From Erythrobacter donghaensis (GTDB lineage: Bacteria > Pseudomonadota > Alphaproteobacteria > Sphingomonadales > Sphingomonadaceae): a stretch of DNA of 21,554 nucleotides. Positions 1-8,191 of the stretch are shown piece by piece. The stretch is from contig NZ_LSJS01000235.1 in NCBI RefSeq assembly GCF_001557325.1, positions 1 to 21,554 of the forward strand. The letters run 5' to 3'. Both the position numbers and the translations under genes were made by a program. How positions within the stretch are numbered: position 1 is the stretch's first letter; each line of letters starts with the position of its first letter. A model generated the notes under the pieces. It was not told where the DNA came from. It did not search any database and was given only the letters and a program-made list of their open reading frames with translations.

Positions 1-147
1 GGGCGAACGGGGCGAAGGGGGCGGACCACATCGCGGTGCTGATCCCGTGCCACCGGGCGATCGGCGCGGACGGCACGCTCGGGGGGGTATGCTTATGGCT
101 TGGCGATCAACGCCGAACTGCTCAGGCAGGAGGGGCGTGCGGTCTAG
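1..147 (+). pseudogene. 3' fragment of methylated-DNA--protein-cysteine methyltransferase, frameshifted
   Basis: This is the C-terminal end of an O6-alkylguanine-DNA alkyltransferase (Ogt or the C-terminal half of Ada), which moves alkyl groups from guanine to its own cysteine. The active-site signature IPCHRAIGADGTLGG is read in the frame of base 3. The frame then breaks at a run of seven G (81-87). With six G the protein would continue as GYAYGLAINAELL and end QEGRAV at the TAG at 145-147, which is the expected family ending. As written, the frame instead runs on into sequence antisense to the next gene. The gene start lies outside the window, so Ada and Ogt cannot be told apart. The break may be a real mutation or a homopolymer sequencing error. 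The family call is firm; the pseudogene status is uncertain. Confidence 0.8.
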
Positions 148-905
148 GCGGCCCGTTCGATCACGCTGACAAGGTCGGATGCCTTCGCGGCGATGTCGGC
201 AACCGCGCTGTCGCTGAGCGCGATGCTCTCCAGTCGATTGCGCAAAGCATCGGATTCGTAGAAATCGCGCACCCGTGCCGCGTCGGCGGTTTGCCAGAAA
301 TTGGTCGTAGAGACGTATCCATATGCGCCGAACCCGTCGCACCAGTCCTGCCACAGTCGCCCGACGATATCTTCGTCCGGCATCGCGAGCACCTGTGCCA
401 GCAGATCATCCAACTGCCAGCCCCCGCGGCGGAACATGCATAACGTCTCGTCTAGCGCGTGGTGCCGCGATGGGGCCGTGTTGAGGAATTGGCCCCGGAA
501 CCGGTCAAGCACGCTCCATTGCGCGGCAGACCAATGGCCCGGGTTGCCGGTATCAAAGCGCGAAAGCGACAATTCGATGCCGTTGACGTCGGGCTCTTCG
601 CCCATGGCGATCACTTCAAGCGTGCGGGGCAAGAGGTAGGCCCAGATAAGCTGATTGACGCCTCCTGCTGGGTAGGCTGCACCGAACCATTCACGCAGAT
701 AGTCGAGCGGGAGTTCGGCAATATTCGGGCGGAAGAAATCCTCCGCAGTCGCTTGGGTCATGCAACAATGGGTGCAAACGTCCACATCGTCGGGCTTGGG
801 TCCGGCGAAGACGAGGTAAGCCTCTTCGATGAGGTCATGGAAGGGATGCCCCGGTGGCACTTTCGCCCCGGGGTCTTTCTTCTTGTCCTGCCGTTTCCAC
901 CCCAT
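144..905 (-). CDS. Conserved hypothetical protein with CTHCCM motif
   Basis: A 253-residue soluble protein without signal peptide or membrane segment. I do not recognise a named function. It resembles a scattered family of bacterial hypothetical proteins with a cysteine cluster near residue 45 (CTHCCM), a following stretch with PLDYLREW, and a later LLPRTLEVIA segment. The N-terminus is basic (KRQDKKK). The cysteine triplet could bind metal, but only one cluster is visible. The start is supported by a Shine-Dalgarno GAGGA that overlaps the stop codon of the upstream GST gene, so the two genes are probably one operon with coupled translation. Its stop overlaps the stop of the methyltransferase on the other strand within one CTAG. 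Confidence 0.8.
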   Translation of the reverse strand: MGWKRQDKKKDPGAKVPPGHPFHDLIEEAYLVFAGPKPDDVDVCTHCCMTQATAEDFFRPNIAELPLDYLREWFGAAYPAGGVNQLIWAYLLPRTLEVIAMGEEPDVNGIELSLSRFDTGNPGHWSAAQWSVLDRFRGQFLNTAPSRHHALDETLCMFRRGGWQLDDLLAQVLAMPDEDIVGRLWQDWCDGFGAYGYVSTTNFWQTADAARVRDFYESDALRNRLESIALSDSAVADIAAKASDLVSVIERAA

Positions 906-914
906 CCGCGATCC

Positions 915-1562
915 TCAATCCAGCTTCGGCGGCATCCCCGGCTCGCACTTGGCCATCGCGCGCTGATATGCGGGCCGCTCGCCGATGCGCGCGAGATAGG
1001 CCTTGAGGTTGGGCAGGTGGTCGATGCTCATGCCGCTCATCGCCCGCGACGTGGTGAGCTGGAAGCCCATCATGATGTCGGCGGTGGTGAGCTGGCTGCC
1101 TCCGAAATAGGCAGCCTCGCCGAGGCGCTCCTCGACGATCGCCCAGCCCTTCTGCACCCGGTCCGCGACGAAGAAGGGCAGCTCGGCCGCGCCCATGAAC
1201 TGCGCCACCAGCGCCATCATGCCATTGGTCATGAAGGTCGCGTTGGCCCAGTGGTAGTAGAACAGGTGGTCGGCATAGTCGGGGTGATCGGGCGAGGGCA
1301 CGAGGCCGGTCGCGGCGGCCGTCTGGGGCGCATGTTTCGCGACGATGTAGTCGATGATCGCCCCGCTCTCGCCCAGCACCAGATCGCCGTCGGTGATGAC
1401 GGGCGCGATGCCCATCGGGTGCAATGCCTTGTATTCGTCCGGCGCGAGCCGGTTGTCGGCGCGGCGGTCGTAGAGCTTCAGGTCGTATTCGAGCCCCAGC
1501 TCCTCGGCGAGCCAGACGATGCGTTCGGATTGCGACAGGCGCAGGTGGTGGATGGTCAGCAT
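915..1562 (-). CDS. Glutathione S-transferase family protein
   Basis: A 215-residue cytosolic GST, the usual length of the family, expected to conjugate or otherwise use glutathione on electrophilic substrates. The N-terminal thioredoxin-like half (about residues 1-80) begins MLTIHHLRLSQSERIVWLAEE and carries the cis-proline region GIAPVI and the glutathione-contacting ESGAIIDYI. The all-helical C-terminal half includes the N-capping type segment LTTADIMM. A purine-rich GGGAGAGAG lies upstream of the ATG. It is the first gene of a two-gene minus-strand operon with the CTHCCM protein, 9 bases apart. The physiological substrate cannot be told from sequence. Confidence 0.93.
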   Translation of the reverse strand: MLTIHHLRLSQSERIVWLAEELGLEYDLKLYDRRADNRLAPDEYKALHPMGIAPVITDGDLVLGESGAIIDYIVAKHAPQTAAATGLVPSPDHPDYADHLFYYHWANATFMTNGMMALVAQFMGAAELPFFVADRVQKGWAIVEERLGEAAYFGGSQLTTADIMMGFQLTTSRAMSGMSIDHLPNLKAYLARIGERPAYQRAMAKCEPGMPPKLD

Positions 1563-1692
1563 GGTGAGGCTCTCTCCCGGATGGAAGCCATGACCCTAGT
1601 CCAGCAGGTCACCTCGCGGAAGCCTCGCCTTGCGCGGTTCTGCGGAACATCCTGTGCTGGACGCGCTTGGGCCTGGTTTCGAAAGGAACGCC

Positions 1693-2268
1693 ATGCAGCA
1701 CGCCAAAGCCGACGCGCACAAGGGCAGATGGGCCACCTTCGCGGCCATGATCGCCTCCTCGATCGTCACCATGTTCGTGCTCAAGTACTCGAATGTCTAC
1801 GAAGCCGATCACGTCTATTTCAGCCAGACCCGCATGTGGATGGCGCTGATGATGGGCATGGCGATGATCGTCATCATGCTGGGCTTCATGTGGGGGATGT
1901 ACCGGACGCGGGCCGTCAAGATCGCGGTGATGCTTGCCGCCGTCGCCGGATTTGGCCTGTTCCTGTTCCTCGCGCGCAGTCAGTCGACGGTCGACGACCG
2001 GGCGTGGATGAAGGCGATGATCCCGCACCATTCGATCGCGGTGCTGACCAGCGAGCGGGCGAGGATATCCGATCCGCGGGTGCGCAGGTTGGCCGACGAC
2101 ATCATCGCCGCCCAGGTCAGGGAGATCGAGCAGATGCGTCTGCTGCTCGGCGAGATCGAGGCAAATGGCGAGCAGGGCGATGGCGAGCCGCTGGCCCCGC
2201 GCACGGCTGCGCTGACGCCGGAACTGCGCGCAGCGGCCCGGGCGGGCGCCGGCTTGTCGGAGCGCTGA
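1693..2268 (+). CDS. DUF305 membrane protein
   Basis: A 191-residue protein with three predicted membrane helices (about residues 14-31, 48-70 and 75-94), followed by a cytoplasmic or periplasmic DUF305 domain carrying the family motif MIPHHSIAVLTSERA near residues 109-123. DUF305 is a ferritin-like helical domain often found next to metal resistance genes; its His pair suggests metal binding, but the role is unproven. The start at 1693 is preferred over an upstream in-frame start because GAAAGGAAC precedes it at good spacing and the protein then begins just before the first helix. It is divergent from the GST gene and converges with the photolyase gene, 3 bases from its stop. No metal-resistance neighbour is visible here. 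Confidence 0.9.
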   Translation: MQHAKADAHKGRWATFAAMIASSIVTMFVLKYSNVYEADHVYFSQTRMWMALMMGMAMIVIMLGFMWGMYRTRAVKIAVMLAAVAGFGLFLFLARSQSTVDDRAWMKAMIPHHSIAVLTSERARISDPRVRRLADDIIAAQVREIEQMRLLLGEIEANGEQGDGEPLAPRTAALTPELRAAARAGAGLSER

Positions 2269-2271
2269 TCG

Positions 2272-3831
2272 CTATTCGGCGCGCGCCCAGCCGATGCGAG
2301 CGGGCTCGAGGCTGGCAAGGAAGGTCTCCGCGCTCTCCAGATATTCGCGCTGCCTCGCCTCGCCCATCCTGTCCCACGTGGCATAGATGCGCCCGATGCG
2401 GTGGTTGCTTTCGAGCTTGTCGCGGTTCTTCGCCATGAAGTGCCAGTAGAGCGGGTTGAAGGGGCAGGCGTCGGGGCCGGTCTTCTCGGCGACCTTGTAG
2501 CGGCAGCCCTTGCAGTAGTTGCTCATCTTGTTGATGTAATTGCCGCTCGCCGCATAGGGCTTGGTGGCGAGCTTGCCGCCGTCGGCATAGAGCACCATGC
2601 CCGCCACGTTGGGCAGCTCGACCCATTCATAGGCGTCGGCATAGACGGCGAGATACCAGTCGGCGACCTGCTTGGGGTCGATCCCGGCGATCAGGCAGAA
2701 ATTGCCCAGCACCATCAGCCGCTGGATGTGGTGGGCATGGGCGTCCTCGCGGGTGGTGCGGATGCAATCGGCAAGGCAGCGCATGTCGGTTGCGCCGGTC
2801 CAGAAGAACTCGGGCAGGGGCCGGTGGGCGGCGAGTTCGTTGGCCTCGGCAAGGGCGGGCATGGTGTACCAGTAGAACCCGCGCACATATTCGCGCCAGC
2901 CGATGATCTGGCGGATGAAGCCCTCTACGGAATTGAGCGGAGCCCTGCCTCTTTTGTAGGCAGCCTCGGCGGCGCGGCACAGTTCGAGCGGATCGAGTAG
3001 CCCGCAATTGAGGCTGGTCGAGAGCATCGAGTGGTAGAGGTCGTCCTCGCCATGGATCATCGCGTCCTGATAGGGGCCGAACAGCGAAAGGCGGCGCGCG
3101 AAGAAGGCCTCGGCGGCTTCGAGGGCCCCGGCACGGGTGACCGGCCAGCCAAAGGGTTCGAGATCGCCGAAGTGGTCGGCGAAGCGTTCGCCGACCAGCA
3201 CGATAACCTCCCGGGTGATGGCGTCGGGGGCGAACTTGGGAGCCGGGGGCGCTTTCAGGCCCTGCTTGGGCGGCTCGCGGTTCTCCGCGTCGAGGTTCCA
3301 GACCCCGCTCACGGGCTTGTCGCCTTCCATCAGCAGGCCGGTCTTGCGCCGCATCTCGCGGTAGAAATACTCCATCGTCAAGTGCTTGCGCCCCTCGGCG
3401 AAGGCGCGGAACTCGGCGTGGGTGGCGATGAAGCGGGTGTCGGGGAGGATGCTCACGGGGCAGGGGAAGCGGCCCTCCCATTCCAGCATGGCTCCGTGCA
3501 CCCGCCACTCGCCGCTTTCGGTGACGCGGATTTCGGACGGCGCGTGGCGTTCGACGGCGCGGGCAACCTCGCCGGTGAAGCTGCCGGTGTTGGCGGGATC
3601 GTCGAGGCGCACGTAATCGACCTGCCAGCCCTCGGCGCGCAGTTCCTCGGCGAAATGACGCATTGCCGCAAAAATGAGCACGATCTTCTGCTTGTGGTGC
3701 TTCACATAGGTCGCCTCGTCCCACACCTCCATCATCAGGATTCGGGTTTCGGCTGGCGTCAGGCCTTCGAGACTGGAGAGATTGCGCGACAGCTGGTCGC
3801 CGAGGATCGGCACGAGAACGGGACGGGTCAT
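2272..3831 (-). CDS. FeS bacterial cryptochrome/(6-4) photolyase (PhrB-like)
   Basis: A 519-residue flavoprotein of the deoxyribodipyrimidine photolyase-related family, which repairs UV-induced (6-4) photoproducts using light. It starts MTRPVLVPILGDQLS, the typical Rossmann N-terminus that binds an antenna chromophore. The C-terminal half is the helical FAD domain (SLNCGLLDP, GFIRQIIGWREYVRG). Four cysteines at residues 352, 440, 443 and 456 (YCKGC, ACPFNP) sit at positions matching the 4Fe-4S ligands of Agrobacterium PhrB. The frame extends upstream into the priA region, but the homologous start is the ATG at 3831; no good Shine-Dalgarno precedes it, so it may depend on translation of priA, whose stop is 38 bases upstream. 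Confidence 0.95.
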   Translation of the reverse strand: MTRPVLVPILGDQLSRNLSSLEGLTPAETRILMMEVWDEATYVKHHKQKIVLIFAAMRHFAEELRAEGWQVDYVRLDDPANTGSFTGEVARAVERHAPSEIRVTESGEWRVHGAMLEWEGRFPCPVSILPDTRFIATHAEFRAFAEGRKHLTMEYFYREMRRKTGLLMEGDKPVSGVWNLDAENREPPKQGLKAPPAPKFAPDAITREVIVLVGERFADHFGDLEPFGWPVTRAGALEAAEAFFARRLSLFGPYQDAMIHGEDDLYHSMLSTSLNCGLLDPLELCRAAEAAYKRGRAPLNSVEGFIRQIIGWREYVRGFYWYTMPALAEANELAAHRPLPEFFWTGATDMRCLADCIRTTREDAHAHHIQRLMVLGNFCLIAGIDPKQVADWYLAVYADAYEWVELPNVAGMVLYADGGKLATKPYAASGNYINKMSNYCKGCRYKVAEKTGPDACPFNPLYWHFMAKNRDKLESNHRIGRIYATWDRMGEARQREYLESAETFLASLEPARIGWARAE

Positions 3832-3869
3832 GGGGAGGATACGCGGTGGCCTGCGCTTTGGTTTCGCGC

Positions 3870-6038
3870 TCAGACGAAGGAGTAGGGGTCGATATCGATC
3901 CCCACCCGCACCCCGGGCGCAAATTGCACCGCGCCGATCCAGTCCCGAAGCACCGCTTGCAAATTCGCGCTGCGGCGAGCGTTCACCAGAAAGCGATAGC
4001 GATAGCGTCCGCGCAGCAATGACAGTGGAGCAGGGGCGGGGCCGAGGATCTGGACGTCCCCCAGCCGTGGGCGCACGTCGCCGAGCCGCTGGGCGGCCTC
4101 GCGCGCTTCCTTTTCGTCCTCGGAAGACAGGATGATCGCAGCCCACCTGCCGAACGGCGGCGCCCCCGCATCGCGCCGCCCTTGCGTCTCGGCGGCGTAG
4201 AAGGCGTCGCGGTCGCCGTTCGCGAGCGCGGCAATGACGGGGGCATCGGGGTGGCGGGTCTGGATCAGCACCTCGCCCGGTTTCGCGCCCCGCCCGGCGC
4301 GGCCCGCGACCTGCGCGATCTGCGAGAAGGTGCGCTCGCCCGCGCGCAGGTCTCCGCCTTCGAGGCCCAGGTCGGCATCGACCACGCCCACCAGCGTCAG
4401 ATCGGGGAAGTGGAAGCCCTTGGTGACAAGCTGCGTGCCGATGATGATGTCGATCGCCTTGCCTTCCGCCTTTGCGATGAATTCCGCCGCGCGGTCAGGG
4501 GTGTTCAAGGTGTCGGAGGTGGCAACCGCGAGCCGCGCCTCGGGGAACAGCTCGGCGACTTCGGCCGCGATCCGCTCGACCCCCGGCCCGCAGGCGACGA
4601 GGCAGTCGCTCTCCCCGCATTCGGGGCAGGCCTCGGGCACGCGCGTCTCGAAGCCGCAATGGTGGCAGGCGAGGCGGGCGGAGAGGCGGTGTTCGACCAG
4701 CCATGCGCTGCACGAGGGGCATTTGAAGCGGTGCCCGCAATTCCTGCAAAGCGTCAGCGGGGCATAGCCGCGGCGGTTGAGGAACAGGAGCGATTGCTCG
4801 CCCTTGTCAAGCCGCTCGCGCAAGCTCTCGATCAACGGCCCGGCGAGCCAGCGCTGGCTGCCGGGCTTCTCCTCGGTGAGGTTCACGAGGCGCACGGAAG
4901 GCAGGCTCGCGCCGCCAAAGCGGGCGGGCAGATCGAGCTTCGTGTAGACCCCGATTTCGGCCATGTGCAGGCTCTCGAGCGCGGGCGTTGCGCTGGCGAG
5001 GATCACCGGCAGGCCTTCGAAGCGCGCGCGCATCACGGCGACGTCGCGGGCGTTGTAGCGCACCCCGTCATCCTGCTTGAAGCTGATCTCGTGCGCCTCG
5101 TCGACGACGATCAGGCCGAGCTTCGCATAGGGCAGGAACAGCGCCGAACGCGCGCCGACCACGACCTGTGCCGAACCATCGGCAATCGCCCGCCACGCCC
5201 GCCGCCGCTCGGTCGATTTGAGCGAGGAATGCCACAGCACCGGCTTGGCCCCGAACCGCGCCGCGAACCGCGCGAGGAAATTCTCGGTCAGCGCGATTTC
5301 AGGGAGCAGCACCAGCACTTGCCGCCCCTGCCGGATCGCCTCGGCGACGGGTTCGAAATAGGTCTCGGTCTTGCCCGATCCCGTCACCCCGTCGATGAGG
5401 AAGGGCGCGAATTTCTCCGCGCGCACCGCTTCGACCAGCGTGCCGGCGACCGCAGCTTGCGCCTCCGACAATGCGGGCTGGTGGAAGTCGGGATCGGCGG
5501 GCGGGTAGGGGCGGTCGATATTGACCGCTACCGGCTCGATCAGCCCGGCCCCCGCCATCCCGCGCAGCACGCCTTCCGAGACGCCCGCCAGCGCGGCGAG
5601 CTCGCGCATGGTGCCCTGCTCGCCTGACAGCTTCTCCAGCGCCGCCTTGCGCTGCGCGGTCAGCCGCACCGCGCTGTCCGCTCCGGTCAGCCGGTATTCG
5701 GTCATCGTCGCCGGCCCGCCCAGCGCCCCGCCGCTCGCCAACGCCATGCGCGCGGTGCTGGCGAGCGGGGCGCAATAGTAGTCGGCGGTCCATTCGATCA
5801 ACCGTCTGAGCGCCTGCGGCAGGGGCGGGACGGGCAGCACCTCGAGGATCGGGCGCAGACGCTCGAAGGCGATCTCCTCGCCCGGCAGGCGGCCCTCGTC
5901 CCACACGATCCCCATCACCTTGCGCGGGCCCAGCGGCGCGACCACCACGCTGCCGGGAGGCGCGCGCACGCCGTCGGGCAGCCGGTAATCGAGCGGGCCC
6001 AGCGCGGCATGCAATACAAGGAGGCGAACCCGGTTCAT
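3870..6038 (-). CDS. priA: Primosomal protein N' (replication restart helicase PriA)
   Basis: A 722-residue superfamily 2 DNA helicase that recognises stalled forks and reloads the replisome. In order: N-terminal 3'-end binding domain (RLLVLHAALGPLDYRLP), a winged-helix segment (MRELAALAGVSEGVLRGM), Walker A DGVTGSGKTE, DEAH box VVDEAHE, a zinc-binding insert with eight cysteines (CRNCG, CPSC, CHHCG, CPECG), helicase motifs GTQLVTKGFHFP and QVAGRAGRG, and the C-terminal domain ending DIDPYSFV. Length is normal for PriA. The start at 6038 fits family alignment; the longer open frame upstream is spurious. No clear Shine-Dalgarno is seen. It is divergent from the DUF4197 gene with 49 bases between starts. 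Confidence 0.97.
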   Translation of the reverse strand: MNRVRLLVLHAALGPLDYRLPDGVRAPPGSVVVAPLGPRKVMGIVWDEGRLPGEEIAFERLRPILEVLPVPPLPQALRRLIEWTADYYCAPLASTARMALASGGALGGPATMTEYRLTGADSAVRLTAQRKAALEKLSGEQGTMRELAALAGVSEGVLRGMAGAGLIEPVAVNIDRPYPPADPDFHQPALSEAQAAVAGTLVEAVRAEKFAPFLIDGVTGSGKTETYFEPVAEAIRQGRQVLVLLPEIALTENFLARFAARFGAKPVLWHSSLKSTERRRAWRAIADGSAQVVVGARSALFLPYAKLGLIVVDEAHEISFKQDDGVRYNARDVAVMRARFEGLPVILASATPALESLHMAEIGVYTKLDLPARFGGASLPSVRLVNLTEEKPGSQRWLAGPLIESLRERLDKGEQSLLFLNRRGYAPLTLCRNCGHRFKCPSCSAWLVEHRLSARLACHHCGFETRVPEACPECGESDCLVACGPGVERIAAEVAELFPEARLAVATSDTLNTPDRAAEFIAKAEGKAIDIIIGTQLVTKGFHFPDLTLVGVVDADLGLEGGDLRAGERTFSQIAQVAGRAGRGAKPGEVLIQTRHPDAPVIAALANGDRDAFYAAETQGRRDAGAPPFGRWAAIILSSEDEKEAREAAQRLGDVRPRLGDVQILGPAPAPLSLLRGRYRYRFLVNARRSANLQAVLRDWIGAVQFAPGVRVGIDIDPYSFV

Positions 6039-6087
6039 CGCGCAGTTATATGGGGCGGTGCAAAGGGCGAGGGCAAGTTGGAGACCG

Positions 6088-6804
6088 ATGAAAATGGCCG
6101 CGATCACCACCTTTACCACGGCCCGTCCGCATACGAGGCGCAGCCTGCTTGCCGGAGCCGCCGGGGCGGGCGCCATGCTGCTCCTTCCCGCCTGTGCCAG
6201 CACCGGGGGCGGATTCAGCCTGACCGAGGCGGTGCGCCGCCTGCTGCTCGTTGCGACCGAGAACGCCTTTGCCCGCCTCACTGCGCCGGGCGGCTTCTGG
6301 GACGAGCAGGTCGCCCGCATCGGGCTTGGCGATGTGCTCGGCTCGCGCGGGGATGTGCTGGGGCGCATCCTCACCTCGCAGGCCTTCAAGGACCGGCTCG
6401 AGGAGCGCTTTGCCACCTTCGCGATCGACGCGAGCTTCCGCGCCGCGCCGGTGGTGACCGACGCGATCCGGGTGATCGGGTTCGAGAACGCGCTCGCGCT
6501 GGTACGCGGCGGGCCTTCGGCGGCGAGCGATTACCTGCGGCAGGAGGTCGGCTCCGCCCTGCTCGATGCCGTCGTCCCCGAACTCGGCGAAGCGCTGCGG
6601 ATCAGCCGCGATCCGCTGCTCGGTCAGGCGCTCGCGGCGCTCACCGGGGTGGATGTGTCCGGGGTCGCCGACCGCTTCGGGCGGCAGATCGACGATGCCA
6701 TCTGGGGCGAGATCGCGCGCGAGGAAGCCGCGATCCGCGCCGATCCCGAGGCGACCCGCGATCCGTTGCTGATCGGCGTGTTCGGGCTCGGCAGCCGGGT
6801 CTGA
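6088..6804 (+). CDS. DUF4197 domain lipoprotein
   Basis: A 238-residue exported protein. The N-terminus has a twin arginine (TRRSLLAG, residues 16-23), a short hydrophobic stretch and a lipobox-like LLLPAC with Cys36, so it is probably a lipoprotein, possibly exported by Tat; the proline in the lipobox is not canonical. The mature part matches DUF4197: LTEAVRRLLLVATENAFARL, then VVTDAIRVIGFENALALVRGG and a C-terminal EEAAIRADPEATRDPLL. The family has no established function. The ATG at 6088 is chosen because TTGGAG lies 5 bases upstream; a GTG at 6058 is an alternative but would bury the signal sequence. It converges with the DUF2490 gene, 6 bases from its stop. Confidence 0.88.
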   Translation: MKMAAITTFTTARPHTRRSLLAGAAGAGAMLLLPACASTGGGFSLTEAVRRLLLVATENAFARLTAPGGFWDEQVARIGLGDVLGSRGDVLGRILTSQAFKDRLEERFATFAIDASFRAAPVVTDAIRVIGFENALALVRGGPSAASDYLRQEVGSALLDAVVPELGEALRISRDPLLGQALAALTGVDVSGVADRFGRQIDDAIWGEIAREEAAIRADPEATRDPLLIGVFGLGSRV

Positions 6805-6810
6805 TCTGTC

Positions 6811-7464
6811 TCAGAAACGGTAGGTGACCGTGGCCTGGGGAACGTGGGTGATCCGGTCCGGCCGGTCGCCGTTCGGGACCAGGATGAACAGGTAGTTCGC
6901 ACCGACCTCGAAGTTATTGCCGAGGCGGTGGAACAGCGAGAGCTGCGCGCGCCATTCGGCCGAATCCGGGACATCGCGCCGACGGGACTGGACGATGCCG
7001 AACCATTCGCCGTGCAGGGTCGCGCGCCAGTCCCGCGCGAGCGGCTGGTTGTAGAGGACGCGCTGCCGCAGCCGCACCTCCATCCGGTCGGCCCGGTCGA
7101 AGAACCGCTCCTCGATTCGCGATCGCAGCGCGAAGCGGCCGAGCGTCACCACCGCCTGCTGGTCGAGCCGGAATTCGCTGAGCCCCCCGGCCTCGAACAC
7201 TGCCACTGCGCCGCCGAGCGCCAGCCGCTCGGCCACCTGCTGCTCGACCAGGATGCGAATCGTCTGCTGCTCGTCACCGCGCGCCGCGCTGCGCCAGCGC
7301 TGCGAGGTGTCGATCGTCAGCCGCGTGTCATCATCGAGCGGGCCGGTCGCCGACAGGAAAACCCATAATTGTGTATCCTCTTCCCCGGCCCGCGCGATCG
7401 ACGGTTGCCAAGCCGCCGACAGGGCGGCAAGCAGCATCGCAATTCGTGCTGGCAGGCGTGTCAT
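6811..7464 (-). CDS. DUF2490 outer-membrane beta-barrel protein
   Basis: A 217-residue protein with a signal peptide ([18 protein letters not shown], cleavage likely after ARA near residue 26) and a mature part of alternating amphipathic strands: [44 protein letters not shown]. It ends TVTYRF with the terminal Phe typical of proteins inserted by the BAM complex. These features match DUF2490, a family of small predicted outer-membrane barrels of unknown function. The start is divergent from the aldolase gene with 60 bases between them. Function cannot be deduced from context. Confidence 0.88.
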   Translation of the reverse strand: MTRLPARIAMLLAALSAAWQPSIARAGEEDTQLWVFLSATGPLDDDTRLTIDTSQRWRSAARGDEQQTIRILVEQQVAERLALGGAVAVFEAGGLSEFRLDQQAVVTLGRFALRSRIEERFFDRADRMEVRLRQRVLYNQPLARDWRATLHGEWFGIVQSRRRDVPDSAEWRAQLSLFHRLGNNFEVGANYLFILVPNGDRPDRITHVPQATVTYRF

Positions 7465-7524
7465 GCGCCTGCCCCTAAAACGATGGCAGCCCGCTGCCTA
7501 TTGGAAAAATCTGGAGCGACCCTG

Positions 7525-8178
7525 ATGAAATTTTTCGTCGACACCGCCGATATCGCGGCGATCCGCGAACTTGCCGCCACCGGATTGCTCGACGGGGTCA
7601 CCACCAACCCCTCGCTGATCGCCAAGTCGGGGCGCGACTTCAAGGAAGTGACCGCGGAAATCTGCGGGATCGTCGACGGGCCGGTCAGCGCGGAGGTCGT
7701 GGCGCTCGATCACGAGACGATGATGAAGGAGGCCGAGGTCCTCCGGAAGATCGCCGACAACGTGTGCATCAAGGTGCCGCTGACGGTCGATGGCCTCAAG
7801 ACCTGCAAGGCGCTGACGTCGGACGGCACGATGGTCAACGTCACGCTGTGCTTCTCAGCCAACCAGGCGCTGCTAGCGGCCAAGGCGGGTGCGAGCTTCA
7901 TCTCGCCCTTCGTCGGCCGCCACGACGACAATGGCTTCGACGGAATGGATCTGATCGAGGACATCCGCCTGATCTACGACAACTACAATTTCGCCACCGA
8001 AATCCTCGTGGCGAGCGTGCGGCACACCACCCACGTGCTCCAGGCCGCCAAGATCGGCGCCGACGTGATGACCGCGCCGCCCAAGGTGATCCACGACCTG
8101 TTCAAGCACGTCCTCACCGACAAGGGGATCGAGGGCTTCATGAAGGACTGGGCCGGGACGGGGCAGAGCATCCTGTAA
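7525..8178 (+). CDS. fsa: Fructose-6-phosphate aldolase / transaldolase-like protein
   Basis: A 217-residue class I aldolase of the small transaldolase (TalC/MipB/FSA) subfamily, expected to act on C3-C6 sugar phosphates such as fructose 6-phosphate, or as a transaldolase in the pentose phosphate pathway. It begins [16 protein letters not shown], with [14 protein letters not shown] and the Schiff-base lysine at about residue 83 in [27 protein letters not shown] and FVGRHDD are also family signatures. Length matches the family. The ATG at 7525 has GGAG upstream (ctGGAGcgac). Aldolase versus transaldolase activity depends on a single active-site residue choice that I do not call here. cobT follows 13 bases later on the same strand. 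Confidence 0.93.
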   Translation: MKFFVDTADIAAIRELAATGLLDGVTTNPSLIAKSGRDFKEVTAEICGIVDGPVSAEVVALDHETMMKEAEVLRKIADNVCIKVPLTVDGLKTCKALTSDGTMVNVTLCFSANQALLAAKAGASFISPFVGRHDDNGFDGMDLIEDIRLIYDNYNFATEILVASVRHTTHVLQAAKIGADVMTAPPKVIHDLFKHVLTDKGIEGFMKDWAGTGQSIL

Positions 8179-8191
8179 GACTGCAAGACGC

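Noticed and set aside
1644..1648. GGAAC that could be an EcfG-type -35 element upstream of the DUF305 gene
   Set aside because: No CGTT-like -10 element is found 16-17 bases downstream.
459..2438. A 659-codon open frame on the plus strand
   Set aside because: It is antisense to the GST gene, and has Arg/His/Ala-rich composition typical of shadow frames in high-GC DNA; the real genes show clear family motifs.
3832..4146. Upstream extension of the photolyase gene
   Set aside because: It overlaps the end of priA and adds low-complexity Arg/Pro/Ala residues with no family match; the ATG at 3831 fits the family start.
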